64,000 nucleotides of DNA from Mixophyes australis. Its lineage: Eukaryota > Chordata > Amphibia > Anura > Limnodynastidae. Positions 1 to 10,991 of the stretch are shown here, piece by piece (within the stretch, counting starts at the first letter, position 1; each line of letters starts with the position of its first letter). A model generated the notes under the pieces. The model did no database searches and had not been told where the DNA came from. It was given only the letters and a program-made list of their open reading frames with translations. The translations under genes were made by a program, and so were the position numbers. Where the stretch lies: contig JAVHZZ010000001.1 in the NCBI GenBank assembly GCA_036250195.1, positions 375,702,707-375,766,706 on the forward strand. The letters run 5' to 3'.

Positions 1-159
1 TGTACACTGAAATTTAAAGTTGATCTAGGACATGCCGTGCCCCAACTATAAATCTGCCATCACATTTTAAATTTACCTCCCCCTCCAATGCAACATGATT
101 TTGACAAGGTGCAAAGTTACTCTTTTTTTTTGCTTTACTTTCCTTAATGAATCAGGCCC
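1..159. mobile_element. Truncated palindromic MITE (GGGCCTGATTCATTAAGG family)
   Basis: The segment starts with the central motif of the family (tgtacactgaaatttaaag) and ends with the family terminus ccttaatgaatcaggccc at 142-159. The left half is cut off by the window edge, and the interior has diverged from the complete copies at 2806, 7437 and 47318. Confidence 0.65.
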
Positions 160-528
160 AATATGTCTGGAATTGAATGCCATACAGTTGAAGGTTATGT
201 ACAGGGTAAGAGGGCTACATTGTGCTTAAAAACAGAAAACATAATGTAAGCTATGTGAGTGTCTCCAAAGTCTCCTGTTGCCAATCTCTGCCATAACTTT
301 ATAGTACATTTAATTGTATATTTATTCATTGATAACATATTTGTTGCTTGAGAATGAATTACTCATCTTCTAGATCTTGGTTAGTCCTATTGCATTTTTT
401 GGCTTATACTAATTTTTATTTTCAGTTAATTCTGGTTCCACAACTGTCATGTAATATTGTGGCACTCTTTTGTGTTGCCTTTTGTTATGCCTCTTTTAGA
501 GGTGGACACATTTGCGATTCAAACATAC

Positions 529-798
529 ATCGTCATCAGCATCATTTATTTATATACCGCCACCAATTCCACAGCTCCGTAAATAGAATATTTGTCATTC
601 ACATGAGTCCCTGCCCCACTGGAGCTTAAAGTCTAAATTCCATATCACACACACCCCCGACACGCACACATAAACTCACACACACTAGAGTTCATTTTGT
701 CAGCAGCCAATTTACCTACCAGTATGCTTGTTTGAATGAAACTCATGACCCTAGCGCTGTGAGGCAGAAGTGCTAACCACTGAGCCACCGTGCTGCCT
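529..798 (-). mobile_element. tRNA-derived SINE, internally deleted
   Basis: Read on the minus strand, it starts with a tRNA-like head (GGCAGCACGGTGGCTCAGTGG near 798). Box A resembles TGGCNNAGTGG, and a degenerate box B lies near 746-760. It continues to a tail with TGTACAGCGCTGCGG-like and TATAAATAAATGATG-like sequence near 529-570. The middle block (CTCCCTGTGTTTGCGTGGG) found in full copies is missing. The family is inferred from comparison with the other copies in this window. Confidence 0.7.
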
Positions 799-839
799 GT
801 ACATATGTACTTACATGCATATATTGATCGGATGCATTT

Positions 840-2440
840 CAAGATGTGTCCAGCTCAAACACAGCAGCATTTGCATCAGGTTTACGTCAAGCCCAAATGG
901 GTATATTTTTTGCCCCACGTTAGCATAGAGATAGCGTAGATATTGACTTGACAATATTAGTAGTAAATGTTAATGTTGCATTACCCTATTTGTACACAAT
1001 GGAATAATGTAAGGATGAGTCATATGCAGAAAATAGAAAAAGAATATGGTCTTGTCAGTTATTAAATATAAAGTCAAATATTCAATATAAAATGTTATTG
1101 TATACAAATAAAACTACAAACATAATTAAATACAAACATCTGTTGTTTTACACAATAAGCCAATCAAGAGTGGATTGCTAGTGCTGCTTATAGTCGTTAC
1201 CATATCATTGCACCAGAAACTGACATATACGTACACATTTTTGGTGTGAGTCCACAGCACAGAAATGTATCTTACGCAAATAAAATCCAATAATCTTTAC
1301 TTTTACAAATCTACAAACCATTAAAATTCACAAGTACAATTATTGTGTCTTGTGCGATTTCAAAAGATTGGGGATTTGCAGTAAGTCTGCAAATGAAGTT
1401 GGGCAATTTGAAACCTTTGCTTGTCCAAATTCTACTACATTGCATAATAGTAATATTAGACCTAAATGTAGCTGGCTGACATCATTTGAGATAAATTTAA
1501 CACATTCTGTACAGCTTCTGTAAATAGTTTCCTAAGCCATTATGTTTATGCTGTTTATACAATTTTCACCTAATCTCTTTTTGATAGTATTATATCACAC
1601 TTGTTGTTTATTCAGAGTCTTACTCTCTGGTCCTCTGTTTGACTAATGATGACAGCGGCATTTGTTTAAAAAGGTTAAGAGGAAAGGACAATAATTGCCT
1701 GATAACATTTCAATTAAATAGTTCATGAGAAATATGAAAGCTGACTTATGTTTACACTAAAAACTTCAATTCCCAAGGCAGCGAGAGGGATGGCATAGAT
1801 ACATATATACAAATGTATTCCATACTAGGAGACATGCAGACTGTTTTGAACATTTTATATTTGAATATTGGTTCAATCCACAAAATGGCAGCCTTCACTG
1901 TGTGAAGGGGAGGAGCCAAATGTAACTATCATTTACCTCCATAATTGGTCTAATTTGTCAACCGTACATTACCATTTTACCTGTATAAACTGCTATACAG
2001 TATTTATACTTGTTAGCTTATAATAGTGGAAAAATATATGTTTCTCAGACAATTTTATTTGATTTGAAAGACAGCACAGTAACTGTGTTAAAAGTAAAAT
2101 TATATTTATTTTTACACGGTTCTGTTTTCTCAGTGGCTTTTGCGGACAGACTTGCTCCATGTAGTAAAGGTGTTAAAATATGAGCGAATTGCTACAATAT
2201 GCCAGTTTCCCAAGATCTGTTAAACAGGTCTAAGTGTTTCTAAAATTAAACATTATTTACACTGGTACATTACCGCTCTCATTGTCCTGAAGGTGTTAAA
2301 TGTCAGTGGTAACTGCTTTATGTCAGTTTACAAAGAGCTGTGCAGTGACTTCATATGTACTCCTGTTTTCAGCTTCATCAAAGAAACCATCTTGCATTTG
2401 TTTTAACGACATCATGGGGGATTTCAAAACCCACCACCTC
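840..2440. other. AT-rich spacer, nothing recognised
   Basis: No convincing ORF, RNA gene or terminal-repeat element was seen. The sequence is AT-rich with many stops in all frames. Confidence 0.5.
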
Positions 2441-2449
2441 TACCTCTTC

Positions 2450-2641
2450 CAGGGGTAAATGTATTAACCTCCGGATTCTTGAACTCCCGCGAGTTCGGCG
2501 TCTTCAGCGCTTAAATTTAAAGCGGCGCTGCCTTGTAAAGGGAAACTTCCCTTTACAAGGCAGCGCCGCTTTAAATTTAAACGCCGAAGACGCCGAACTC
2601 GCGGGTGTTGAAGAACCCGGAGCTTAATACATTTACCCCCT
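2450..2641. mobile_element. Near-perfect palindromic foldback MITE
   Basis: The outer ends ggggtaaatgtattaa and ttaatacatttacccc mirror each other. The arms remain complementary up to a 2-nt centre at 2545-2546 (ttgtaaagggaa / ttccctttacaa). Arm sequence includes GCGGCGCTGCC and TTAAATTTAA on both sides. The two overlapping ORFs on opposite strands here are by-products of the palindrome. No clear target duplication was seen. Confidence 0.75.
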
Positions 2642-2751
2642 GGAGTACAAATTGCAAAGAAGTAACAATGGTAGTCTTGACCAGAGATATTTCTGTTACA
2701 TAAATAGCGTTGAATGCGGAGTCTGCATATCGAAAACATATAAAAGTGTTG

Positions 2752-2755
<4 letters not shown>

Positions 2756-2788
<33 letters not shown>
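2756..2788. repeat. (GT)n microsatellite
   Basis: About 16 uninterrupted GT dinucleotides, followed by a T run. Confidence 0.95.
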
Positions 2789-2791
<3 letters not shown>

Positions 2792-2805
2792 TTTTTATAC
2801 ATTAC

Positions 2806-3138
2806 GGGCCTGATTCATTAAGGAACTTAAATTAAGAAGTTTCTTATTTCAGTCTCCTGGACAAAACCATGTTACAATGCAAGGGGTGCAATTTAGTATT
2901 CTGTTTTGCACATAAGGTAAATACTGACTGTTTTTTCATGTAGCACACAAATACTTGATAGCTTATTTGTACACTGAAATTTAAAGTTGATATTTGTGTG
3001 CTACATGAAAAAACAGTCAGTATTTAACTTCTGTGCAAAACAGAATACTAATTTGCACTCCTTGCATTGAAACATGGTTTTGTCCAGGAGACTGAAATAA
3101 GAAACTTCTTAATTCAAGTTCCTTAATGAATCAGGCCC
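2806..3138. mobile_element. Palindromic MITE, 3-bp TSD (PIF/Harbinger-like)
   Basis: 333 bp with termini GGGCCTGATTCATTAAGG and its complement. The flanking direct repeat is TAC (2803-2805 and 3139-3141). The two halves are complementary for most of their length around a short centre containing gtacactgaaatttaaag. A 3-bp duplication and GGGCC-type ends point to PIF/Harbinger. There is no coding capacity, so it depends on a transposase supplied elsewhere. Confidence 0.8.
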
Positions 3139-3383
3139 TACATGTTTAAATAAGCTACAATAAAATTCCATACTGCTCGCACTGCTCAAAAGATTATGTT
3201 TTAACTCTAGTTCTGAGTTGGCAATAGCCTCTATTTTGAATGGGGTACTGTTTCTACAGACCTTGATCCCCTCCCAAAACTCAGGGGTATGTCAAGCCAT
3301 TCTGCTCACTGCAAAGTCACCTAAAATTGTATCCTTCTCATTCCTTATACAAATTACCATAAACAGTTTTATATGAACTCTAT

Positions 3384-3615
3384 GGGGCGCATTCAATTGT
3401 TGCTCCGGCCGCCGGGAAAACGAGCGCTCTAAAACTATTACCGTTAATACGGTAATTACTCGCTAAATTTCATCTCGCAGCAGGGAGCTGCGAGATTAAA
3501 TTCAGCGAGTAAACTACCGTATTAATGGTTTTTACACGCAATATTACCGGATAAACGGTAATAGTTTTAACGCGCTCGTTTTCCCGGCGGCCGGAAGAAC
3601 AATTGAATACGCCCC
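3384..3615. mobile_element. Foldback MITE, ATTCAATTG-type ends, TAT TSD
   Basis: 232 bp with ends GGGGCGCATTCAATTG and CAATTGAATACGCCCC, flanked by TAT on both sides (3381-3383, 3616-3618). The arms include CCGGCCGCCGGGAAAACGAG and its complement. Internal blocks resembling TTACCGTTAATACGG are shared with the elements at 38392 and 50057, so these form one diverged group. Confidence 0.78.
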
Positions 3616-3778
3616 TATGCATCTAAAAAGACAAATATTGTAATTATTAAGTATTACTACTAAATCCTTTTATTTTGCTGCCTGTGAGCACTGCCTCGTT
3701 ACTGCTGCATTACAGACACACGCCTGCTCAAACCTATGATAGAAAGGAAATGACAAAGCTATAAAGAAAGGCAAATAT

Positions 3779-4050
3779 TGGAAGCATGGTGGCTTAGTGG
3801 TTAGCACTTCTGCCTCCCAGCGCTGGGTTCATGAGTTCAATTGCCAACCATGGCCTTATCTATGTGGAGTTTGTATGTTCTCCCTGTGTTTGCGTGGGTT
3901 TCCTCCCTAGTCTCTCTCTCTGTCTGTGTGTGTGTATGTTAGGGAATTTAGACTGTAAGCTCCAATGGGGCAGGGACTCACTCATGATGTGAGTGAGTTC
4001 TCTGTACAGCGCTGCGGAAAGAGTGGCGCTATATAATAGCTGATGATAAA
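3779..4050 (+). mobile_element. tRNA-derived SINE, middle deleted
   Basis: The head at 3786-3846 has box A-like tggcttagtggttagc and box B-like gagttcaattg. The body runs through the CTCCCTGTGTTTGCGTGGGTTTC motif, then jumps to CCTAGTCTCTCTC with the 'CCGGTTTCCTCCCAC...TTGGCTGC' block missing. The tail is tgtacagcgctgcgg...tggcgctatataa. Confidence 0.8.
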
Positions 4051-5588
4051 TCAAAAAGTATCATATAGGCAAAGCATATGGGAGGTGAGTGTTTACCCAA
4101 CAGATTACTAACAGACCAAATAAATTAAAAACATTTAGAAGAAATTACATTATGCACCAATCTCTTCGTTTTCTTTCTATTAAATGTTTTATACTGCCCA
4201 TGTGACTAGTAACCACATACCAACGTAGGGAGACTGTTCCCTATACAGGTAGAATTTGAATTGTGCTTTTCCTGCCATCTGCATTCCATTTGGAAAGCGA
4301 GAACTCTGAGAAAGTGCTTGTCTACATGTAGCCTTAAGCGTGTAATTTACATTTTACTAGGTATTAAAATGTTTGCTTATTTTACTATCTTTTTTCCCCC
4401 TTGTCCCAACCATAAAAAGTATATAACTAACCCCATGTGTATTCTTTTCCCATCCTCTTTTGCTATTTTTTTTCTCCACCCTTTTCATGGTATCATTTAC
4501 CCATGATGTTGTCTCCTTTCCATGGAACTATTCTTACATAACACTAATATCTACTACAGAGGAGGAGATAGCGACAGGGCGTAATGGCATTGGTTGTGTG
4601 ATAAGGAAGACGTCCTATCATGTAATGTAAATAACGGCTGGTTTTTAGTGATCTGAGTGTATGTGATAGACGCTGTATAACACCTTGTCATTCGCTGTTT
4701 AGTAAAAACAGGTACCTCTATTATATAAAATATGACTCCAATGTATGGATGTGATTACAGTGTTACATACTTCCCCTCTTCCTTAGTGGCAGATATTTAC
4801 AGAAACAAAAGGAACGTCATTTTTTTATTACATATTACATAGGTCTTGCGGTCACACTGCCTATTCACTGAATCCTGTTTTGTGTAGATGGTGCTGTCCT
4901 TTTAAATAACATTCTGATTTGGTATAAAGTATGTGACAGAGTTCACAAGTGCTTTTTCTTACTTTGCATTGTTCTCTTTCTTGGTTTAACCCGCTTTCTA
5001 TTTATATACCTCATTGTTCAATATATTTCCCTGAAAGTTGGTCTAAAGCCAAGTCTTTGTTGCCAAGAATGTATTAAAGCTAGGCTTAAATCACTTAACC
5101 CACCCCCAAAAATGTTTATAGCCTTTTTAAAAGTTTAATAATATCCCTAGGAGTTGAAACCTTAGAAATAATAAATCTGCATTTTTTCTTGTATTTATGC
5201 TGTATGTTGTTTGTTTCTAATATACAGTGTTTTATACATTTGCTTTGAAGATGAAGAGCGCTAGTGTTAATAGCAGCTCCGAGTATAAATGAAAGGTAAG
5301 CCTGAGATGGCTTGCACAATAAATGTGCACTTGCACTGTACTGCGGTGCCAAATTCCCAGTGGAATGTTCATTTCATTTCTTACCTGCACTTTCTATTAG
5401 ACTTAAATATATAACGTTTGCCAGATTTGATATCCTTTCAATCCAAGCCAATAAGAATCTGGATTAAATGTCTATGTGTTAGACCTGCAGTGTCCCTGGT
5501 CATCTCATTCATCACATGGCAACTAAAGAGCCCGTCTCTCATGGGGAGAATATCATAGACGGCACAGTGTCGGCTACTTGGGAATGAT
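4051..5588. other. Spacer, nothing recognised
   Basis: Short ORFs only (the longest about 80 codons), none with recognisable motifs. No terminal-repeat structure was identified. Confidence 0.5.
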
Positions 5589-5596
5589 ATATACTG

Positions 5597-5900
5597 CATA
5601 CTTGGCAACTTTTACTTGTTGGCCTCCGGGAGATCCAGCTAGAGGTAGGGGTGTGGATGCAGGGCTTGAAGAATCGCGTCATTTTGTCCCCGCCCCCTAA
5701 GCAAATATCACCATTTTAGCCAATTACAACATGGGGCAGGGCCACCATGACATGATAATCGTGTCACTAAGCCCTACCCCCACCCACTTCCCTAATGAAG
5801 TAGGCTCGATCCAGGAGGTTGCCGTGCTCTCCCGGTATTCCAGGAGGACTTCCAGAAATTCGGGAGTCTCCCAGACATTCTGGAAGAGTAGGCAACTATG
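5597..5900. mobile_element. hAT-like MITE, CATACTTGCCAAC family (copy A)
   Basis: 304 bp, beginning catacttggcaac and ending gtaggcaactatg. It is flanked by a perfect 8-bp target duplication ATATACTG (5589-5596 and 5901-5908). Subterminal sequence contains CCGGGAGA/TCTCCC-type motifs. It is non-coding. The 8-bp duplication fits hAT. Confidence 0.85.
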
Positions 5901-6371
5901 ATATACTGGATATCTGAGCATAAGCCATGTATCCATGGGACAGTGCCATATTGTAGCCCCAACTTGTTTAAAAGATAAGTGCAGTTAAATTGTATGCAAC
6001 CAGATCATCTGAGTTTGCTCATATGTTTTGCCTTCCACTTTAAATGAATGAACATTTACCAACATTCCTGGTATATCTGATTACAATGTAGTTGCCCTTG
6101 GATGATTATGTTCTATCCTTGGAGGTCTATGTTGATATCCCTACAGACACTGTTGCTGTTACACATCAGCAAGTTGAATATATTAAGCTTCATGTGTCCC
6201 AAAAATAACCTTTTCTTCAAAACCACTGTGGTCTCATTGATATTATCAGAACTATGTAATATACACCGCAGAAATGTTATCAAATATCTCAGATACAAAA
6301 TATGTAAGAGAAAAGTAATGACAATTATATTTAGAATATAGGGAAGCTGTAAGCATTATCATTACACTAGA

Positions 6372-6625
6372 TCAGGCCTAGCTGTTTGGGCATGCTGGGA
6401 CTTATAGTGGGACTTGTAGTTTCACAACACCTGGGTTAAATTTATCAAACTGCTGGTTGAAAAAGTGGAGATGTTGCCTATAGCAACCAGTCAGATTCTA
6501 GTTATCATTTTTTTTAGTACATTCTACAAAATGACAGCTAGAATATGATTGGTTTCCACTTTTTCATACCCGTAGCTTGATAAATATACCCCCTGGAGAG
6601 TCACTGGTTGGCCAGGCCTGCACTG
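6372..6625. mobile_element. Composite repeat: CATGCTGGGACTTGTAG element interrupted by a MITE
   Basis: The outer sequence has gcatgctgggacttatag and ttgtagtttcacaacacctg on the left and tggagagtcactggttggcc on the right. The two parts become continuous when the MITE at 6434-6592 and one CTG are removed. The outer family was not identified; its ends near 6372 and 6625 are approximate. Confidence 0.5.
6434..6592. mobile_element. Foldback MITE (GTTGCCTATAGCAACC family), nested
   Basis: 159 bp with complementary halves (aagtggagatgttgcctata ... ggtttccactttttcata). The ends are GGTTAAATTTATCAAACT and GATAAATATACCCC. A CTG target duplication flanks it (6431-6433, 6593-6595). Sister copies lie at 9993 and 16626. 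Confidence 0.72.
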
Positions 6626-6943
6626 GACAATAAGGATCAGTTATAGGAGTTAGCTTTACAAGAGACAGAGGTATTAGATGAGTGCTAAGAATTCTGCCAA
6701 TGGAATATTATTTTAGGAGATATATTGTAGATAAATATATATGCTGTTGACTACAATTTTTACAGCTATTTAATGGACCACAAATCAATTTCCCTGAGTA
6801 TTTTATTTTGTGTAAAATGTTAGTTATTAATCAAATATTTTTTTCTGTTTTGAACCATTGAAACAAGGTTTGAGCAAGACTTCGTTTTCTCTTCTAAAAA
6901 ACAGTAACGGCCATGTTTGTAAACCTTTCAAAATAGTATTAGT

Positions 6944-7207
6944 TATACTTCCCAACAGCCAGTTTTAGTCCTTCAGGAGAGTGGCATGGTGGGAGGAGGG
7001 GGGTTGCAGAAAATCCTGTAATATTGAACCTCCACTCTGCAGCGAAATTGGAATTTTGTCACGGGGGCGGGGCGAATCGCGTCATTGGGGCTCCCATCCT
7101 CCCTACTTCACTAGGGTGCGGGAGAATTGCCTTTTCTTCTGGGAGTTCGGGAGCCATACCTGGAATTCGGGAGTCTCTCGGACATTCCGGGAGAGTGGTC
7201 AAGTATG
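6944..7207. mobile_element. hAT-like MITE, CATACTTGCCAAC family (copy B)
   Basis: It starts tatacttcccaac and ends ggtcaagtatg. The flanking 8-mers GTATTAGT (6936-6943) and GTATTTGT (7208-7215) match at 7 of 8 positions. It contains GGGAGTTCGGGAG and TTCGGGAGTCTC subterminal motifs. ORFs inside it are incidental. Confidence 0.8.
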
Positions 7208-7436
7208 GTATTTGTAGAATATCATTTTAGTATGAAATAATTTTTCAACTGTGTATCAAAAATGATAGCCATGAAACAGCTGTTGGCATGTTAACATGAA
7301 TATAACTAACAAGATCTTGCAGCATCAGATAATTCCATTTTATATGCATATAAATGTGGGATAAGAGGTTCGCCTAAGGCTCACTGCTAGGGTTGTATTA
7401 AAATGATGCCATTATTTTGAAAATAATAAAGATCTA

Positions 7437-7770
7437 GGGCCTGATTCATTAAGGATCTTAACTTGAGAAACTTCTTATTTCGGTCTCCTGGACAAAACCA
7501 TGTTATAATGCAAGGGGTGCAAATTAGTATTCTGTTTTGCACATAAGTTAAATAATTACTGTTTTTTCATGTAGCACACAAATATCAACTTTAAATTTCA
7601 GTGTACAAATAAGCTATCAAGTATTTGTGTACTACATGAAAAAACAGTCAGTATTTAACATATGTGCAAAACAGAATGCTAATTTGCACCCATTGCATTG
7701 TAACATGGTTTTGTCCAGGAGACTTAAATAAGAAGTTTCTTAAGTTAAGATCCTTTAATGAATCAGGCCC
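7437..7770. mobile_element. Palindromic MITE, 3-bp TSD (copy of the 2806 family)
   Basis: 334 bp with termini GGGCCTGATTCATTAAGG / AATGAATCAGGCCC and a CTA duplication on both sides (7434-7436, 7771-7773). The interior matches 2806-3138 closely, with the centre in the opposite orientation, as expected for a near-palindrome. Confidence 0.82.
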
Positions 7771-7968
7771 CTAGTATTTTTGTACTATTATCTAGTGTCT
7801 GAATATATTTGTTCCTTATTGTGTTCTTGTTCCTCACTGCACACAGAATATACAGGAACTGGTGTTCAGGGTGTTCATAAATCACAGCAGTGCACCCGAA
7901 TTTGTACTCAAACAGGTTTTTCGCAGAAAATGATTTTTAATCACTTTATTTCCACTTACTTAAAAATA

Positions 7969-8462
7969 GTGGTATAGAAAATGTAATGAAAATGTAAGTG
8001 AATGGAAATTGATAGTTTTACAATCAAATCAGTAGAAGTGGCGATATGACATAAACCCAGTGGTAGAAGTGGGCTGGTATACATGGTATGCCATACCACC
8101 ACTTCTTCATTGTGTAGAAGTGGGCTGGTATACGTGGTATGCCATACAACCACTTCTTCATTGTGTAGAAGTGGGCTGGTATACGTGGTATGCCATACAA
8201 CCACTTCTTCATTGTCTAGAAGTGGGCTGGTATACGTGGTATGCCATACAACCACTTCTTCATTGTCTAGAAGTGGGCTGGTATACGTGGTATGCCATAC
8301 CACCACTTCTTCATTGTCTAGAAGTGGGCTGGTATACGTGGTATGCGCTACCACCACTTCTTCATTGTCTAGCAGTTGGCTGGTATATGTGGTATGGAAT
8401 ACCACCACTTCTTTATTGTAAAATTATCAAATTCCATTCACTTACATTTTCCATACTGCCAC
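7969..8462. mobile_element. Non-autonomous TIR element enclosing a 51-bp minisatellite
   Basis: The left arm 7969-8024 and right arm 8415-8462 are inverted repeats sharing aaaatgtaagtgaatgga, and attgtaaaa opposite ttttacaat. They bracket the 51-bp array. No transposase is present, and target duplications were not resolved, so the true ends may lie further out. Confidence 0.6.
8064..8420. repeat. 51-bp minisatellite, 7 units
   Basis: Units start at 8064, 8115, 8166, 8217, 8268, 8319 and 8370, each exactly 51 bp. Each unit is an imperfect palindrome (agaagtgg ... ccacttct) with spacer tcattgtct. Because 51 is divisible by 3, long repetitive reading frames open on both strands; they are not genes. 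Confidence 0.93.
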
Positions 8463-8509
8463 TTCTAAATACCCCCTGTATACCACCATATACCAGCCCA
8501 CTTTGACCA

Positions 8510-9096
8510 TTGCTTAAAAACAAAATAAATGAAAGGTGCAAACATGGAAGCTCTGTGAAGCATTCTGAGAATCACAACACATTCACACACTGTCCTGTGC
8601 CGTCCAAGTCATGTGGCAGACTTCAGCCCTTCTAGTTGGCAGTTGGTCAGTGAGATGCCTACAGCCAGGTGACAATGTGTATTAGCACACGTTGTTTGGT
8701 GGATGATCTTCAGAAGATTTCCAGATGGTGTAAATGCACACTCGGCAAATGAACTGCCACAAACTGGGGGGATCCTGAGGGGTGAGGTGGAAAGAGATGA
8801 CACATACTTGTTTTCCAATCTTTGTTTCTGTCTCAAGCTTTCACAGTGTCAGCATGACCTCCGTTCACCACACCCCACGGGTTTTACCCCCAGATTGTGC
8901 AGGGCCCAGTCTGTAACCCAGATACTAATTTAGGGCACATTCACTCACAATGCCTAAAACAGTGACCACCCTAAATAGAGCCTCACCTGCAATCTCATTG
9001 ATGATCGAGTTATTTGAAAACACCGGACAACACTCATCTTTTGCAGACCAGCTTTTCCATGAGTCATAGTGGGCCTCCATAATACACTGTAATGTG
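8510..9096. other. Unassigned spacer with short ORFs
   Basis: ORFs of about 75 codons exist on both strands (8609-8836 minus, 8703-8933 plus). Neither shows a domain I recognise. Slightly GC-richer than the surroundings; possibly a decayed repeat. Confidence 0.3.
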
Positions 9097-9104
9097 CTAT
9101 ATAT

Positions 9105-9282
9105 CAGAGGTGCAGAAACCCTGTCCTCAAGAGCTACCAACAGGTCATGTTTTCAGGTTTTCTGTCTATAGAAACAGGTGGGATAATTACTGATCCAGAA
9201 AAATAAATTAACTCACCTGTGCATGATTAAAGAAATCCTGAAAACATGACCTGTTGGTAGCTCTTGAGTTTGAGCACCTCTG
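9105..9282. mobile_element. hAT-like MITE with CAGAGGTG ends
   Basis: 178 bp. The left end cagaggtgcag and right end gagcacctctg are inverted, and the arms share gagctaccaacaggtcatg and its complement. The flanking 8-mers CTATATAT (9097-9104) and CTATATGT (9283-9290) match at 7 of 8 positions. CAGNGGTG termini with 8-bp duplications are typical of hAT. Confidence 0.83.
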
Positions 9283-9290
9283 CTATATGT

Positions 9291-9989
9291 GGTAACATAT
9301 TATAGTGCTCGGTTCCATGAGGTGGTTAAGTGGAAGTAAACAAATAAATGCAGTTATTGGGGGGAGGGCTATTGCATCAGCAGACGAGTGTATGATAAAA
9401 TAATTTTCTGCAGAGTATTGCTTTAATTACTTCCTGACCCCCCACCAACTTAAACAGTGAAGCCGTGCTTGCTGCTTTATTCTGCACTGACAATTTAAGA
9501 TGGAAGGCAAAAATGCTGGGAAGGTGTCAGGAACTATTTCATTTGGTTCCTGCCACCACAATCGCAGCACATAAAGTTCAAACTGAACGCTATTTGGGAT
9601 TTTTTAATTCAGGACAATGTGTCTCGGGACAACATCCATGGATACACATCGTGCCAATGTTGTGTCCAAGAATCTCTGATCATTTTTCCTCACACCCCAT
9701 AGAGGTGTACAGAAACATGAGCGGAGATTCCTATCGTAATGGCGGGCAATCTGCGCAACCGGACATTGCGTTGATATCCACGCGGCACATTGCCAGCATT
9801 GAGTCTTCTCCTTTGTGCAGGAAATCAAGACTAGCTCTGTTTTGGATCTAATATAAGCATCTCTATTAGATCCAATATACACTGAATCTATTAGTGCCAA
9901 CAAAGGGGCAAACCCATTATACAAGCCAAACTCTTCCCAAGTTAAAAATAAGAAAATGACACAGCTTATATAAACAGCACTATCACGAA
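9291..9989. other. Unassigned spacer with a 128-codon ORF of unknown status
   Basis: A plus-strand frame at 9465-9851 stays open for 128 codons, opposite a 106-codon minus-strand frame at 9604-9924. No motif, start context or splice structure supports either. The sequence may be a decayed repeat. Confidence 0.3.
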
Positions 9990-9992
9990 TTA

Positions 9993-10167
9993 GGGCTAGA
10001 TTTAGTAAACTGTGGGTTTGAAGAAGTGGAGATGTTGCCTATAGCAACCAATCAGATTCTAGCTGTCATTTTGTAGAATGCACTAAATAAATGATAGCTA
10101 GAATATGATTGGTTGCTATAGGCAACATCTACACTTTTTGAGACCCGCCGTTTAGTAAATATACCCC
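9993..10167. mobile_element. Foldback MITE (GTTGCCTATAGCAACC family), TTA TSD
   Basis: 175 bp. The ends are gggctagatttagtaaac and tttagtaaatatacccc. The complementary halves contain gatgttgcctatagcaacc and ggttgctataggcaacatc. TTA flanks both sides (9990-9992, 10168-10170). Similar to 6434 and 16626. Confidence 0.78.
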
Positions 10168-10510
10168 TTAGTGTAATACAATACAAACTACAGATATTTA
10201 TGTTGTTGTTTCCAGCAGACTCAGCTTGCACTGACTGTGTAAGAGTTACAAAAAGCAGAATCTTAAAAAATATATACTTGCCCAATCTTGCCTTTTAGCA
10301 TGGACTAAAATAAAAAAGGAAACATTTGTATTTCAATATGCTACCAAAAGAAAGCTCCAAAGAAAAATAATATAATATTTTAAGAGAAATAAAAGTCAAT
10401 TTCCAACTAAACCTTGATACCCCAAACTTAAAATATTGACTTGAACATGAAGGTACGATGGGTAAATCCTCTGTGAAGTTGTTAATTTACCAGTTATTGT
10501 TTCTGTATGC

Positions 10511-10760
10511 ATTTATTATCATTAATTTATATAGCGCCAACTATATTATGCAGCACTGTACAGAATATGTAATCATTCACATCAGTCCCGACCCCATTGG
10601 AGCTTACAGTCTAAATTCCCTACCAGGCACCCGCTCAGAAGCCAATTAGCCTACCAGTATGTTTTTGGACTGTGGAAGGAAAGCAGAGCACCCAGAAAAA
10701 ACACACACAAACACGGGGAGAACATACAAACTTTACACAGATATGGCCATGGTTGGAATC
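10511..10760 (-). mobile_element. tRNA-derived SINE, head missing
   Basis: Minus-strand copy. The tail (gcgccaactatattatgcagc, antisense of the GCTGCGG...GGCGC motif) is at 10511-10560. The middle block, with conserved ccagtatgtttttgga, is at 10640-10680. The copy stops near the CATGGCC motif at 10750, before the tRNA-like head. Confidence 0.75.
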
Positions 10761-10778
10761 TAAGCCAGCAACAGTTAC

Positions 10779-10991
10779 TGAAAAAAACTCGGCAGATCCC
10801 AGAAGGGGGGTGAAGTGTGAGGACAACAGGGGGCAGCACAATGAAGTGAAAGCTTGATTTTAATGCTGGGGGCAGGGCCAAAATGCAGCGATTCACTGCA
10901 AATCGCTGCATGAAGACTCCCAAGCAGGATGTGGGAGAATGGCCTGGAATTCGGAAGTCTCCCAGACATTCCGGGAGAATGGGCAAGTATG
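10779..10991. mobile_element. hAT-like MITE, CATACTTGCCAAC family, left-truncated (copy C)
   Basis: The right half is recognisable: aatgcagcgattcactgc, ggaattcggaagtctcccag, and the terminus gggcaagtatg ending at 10991. The left end is not visible next to the SINE at 10511-10760, so the start coordinate is approximate. Confidence 0.55.

Noticed and set aside
8060..8506. 148-codon frame of 17-residue repeats (and minus-strand counterpart)
   Set aside because: The 51-bp minisatellite is a multiple of 3, so frames stay open by arithmetic.
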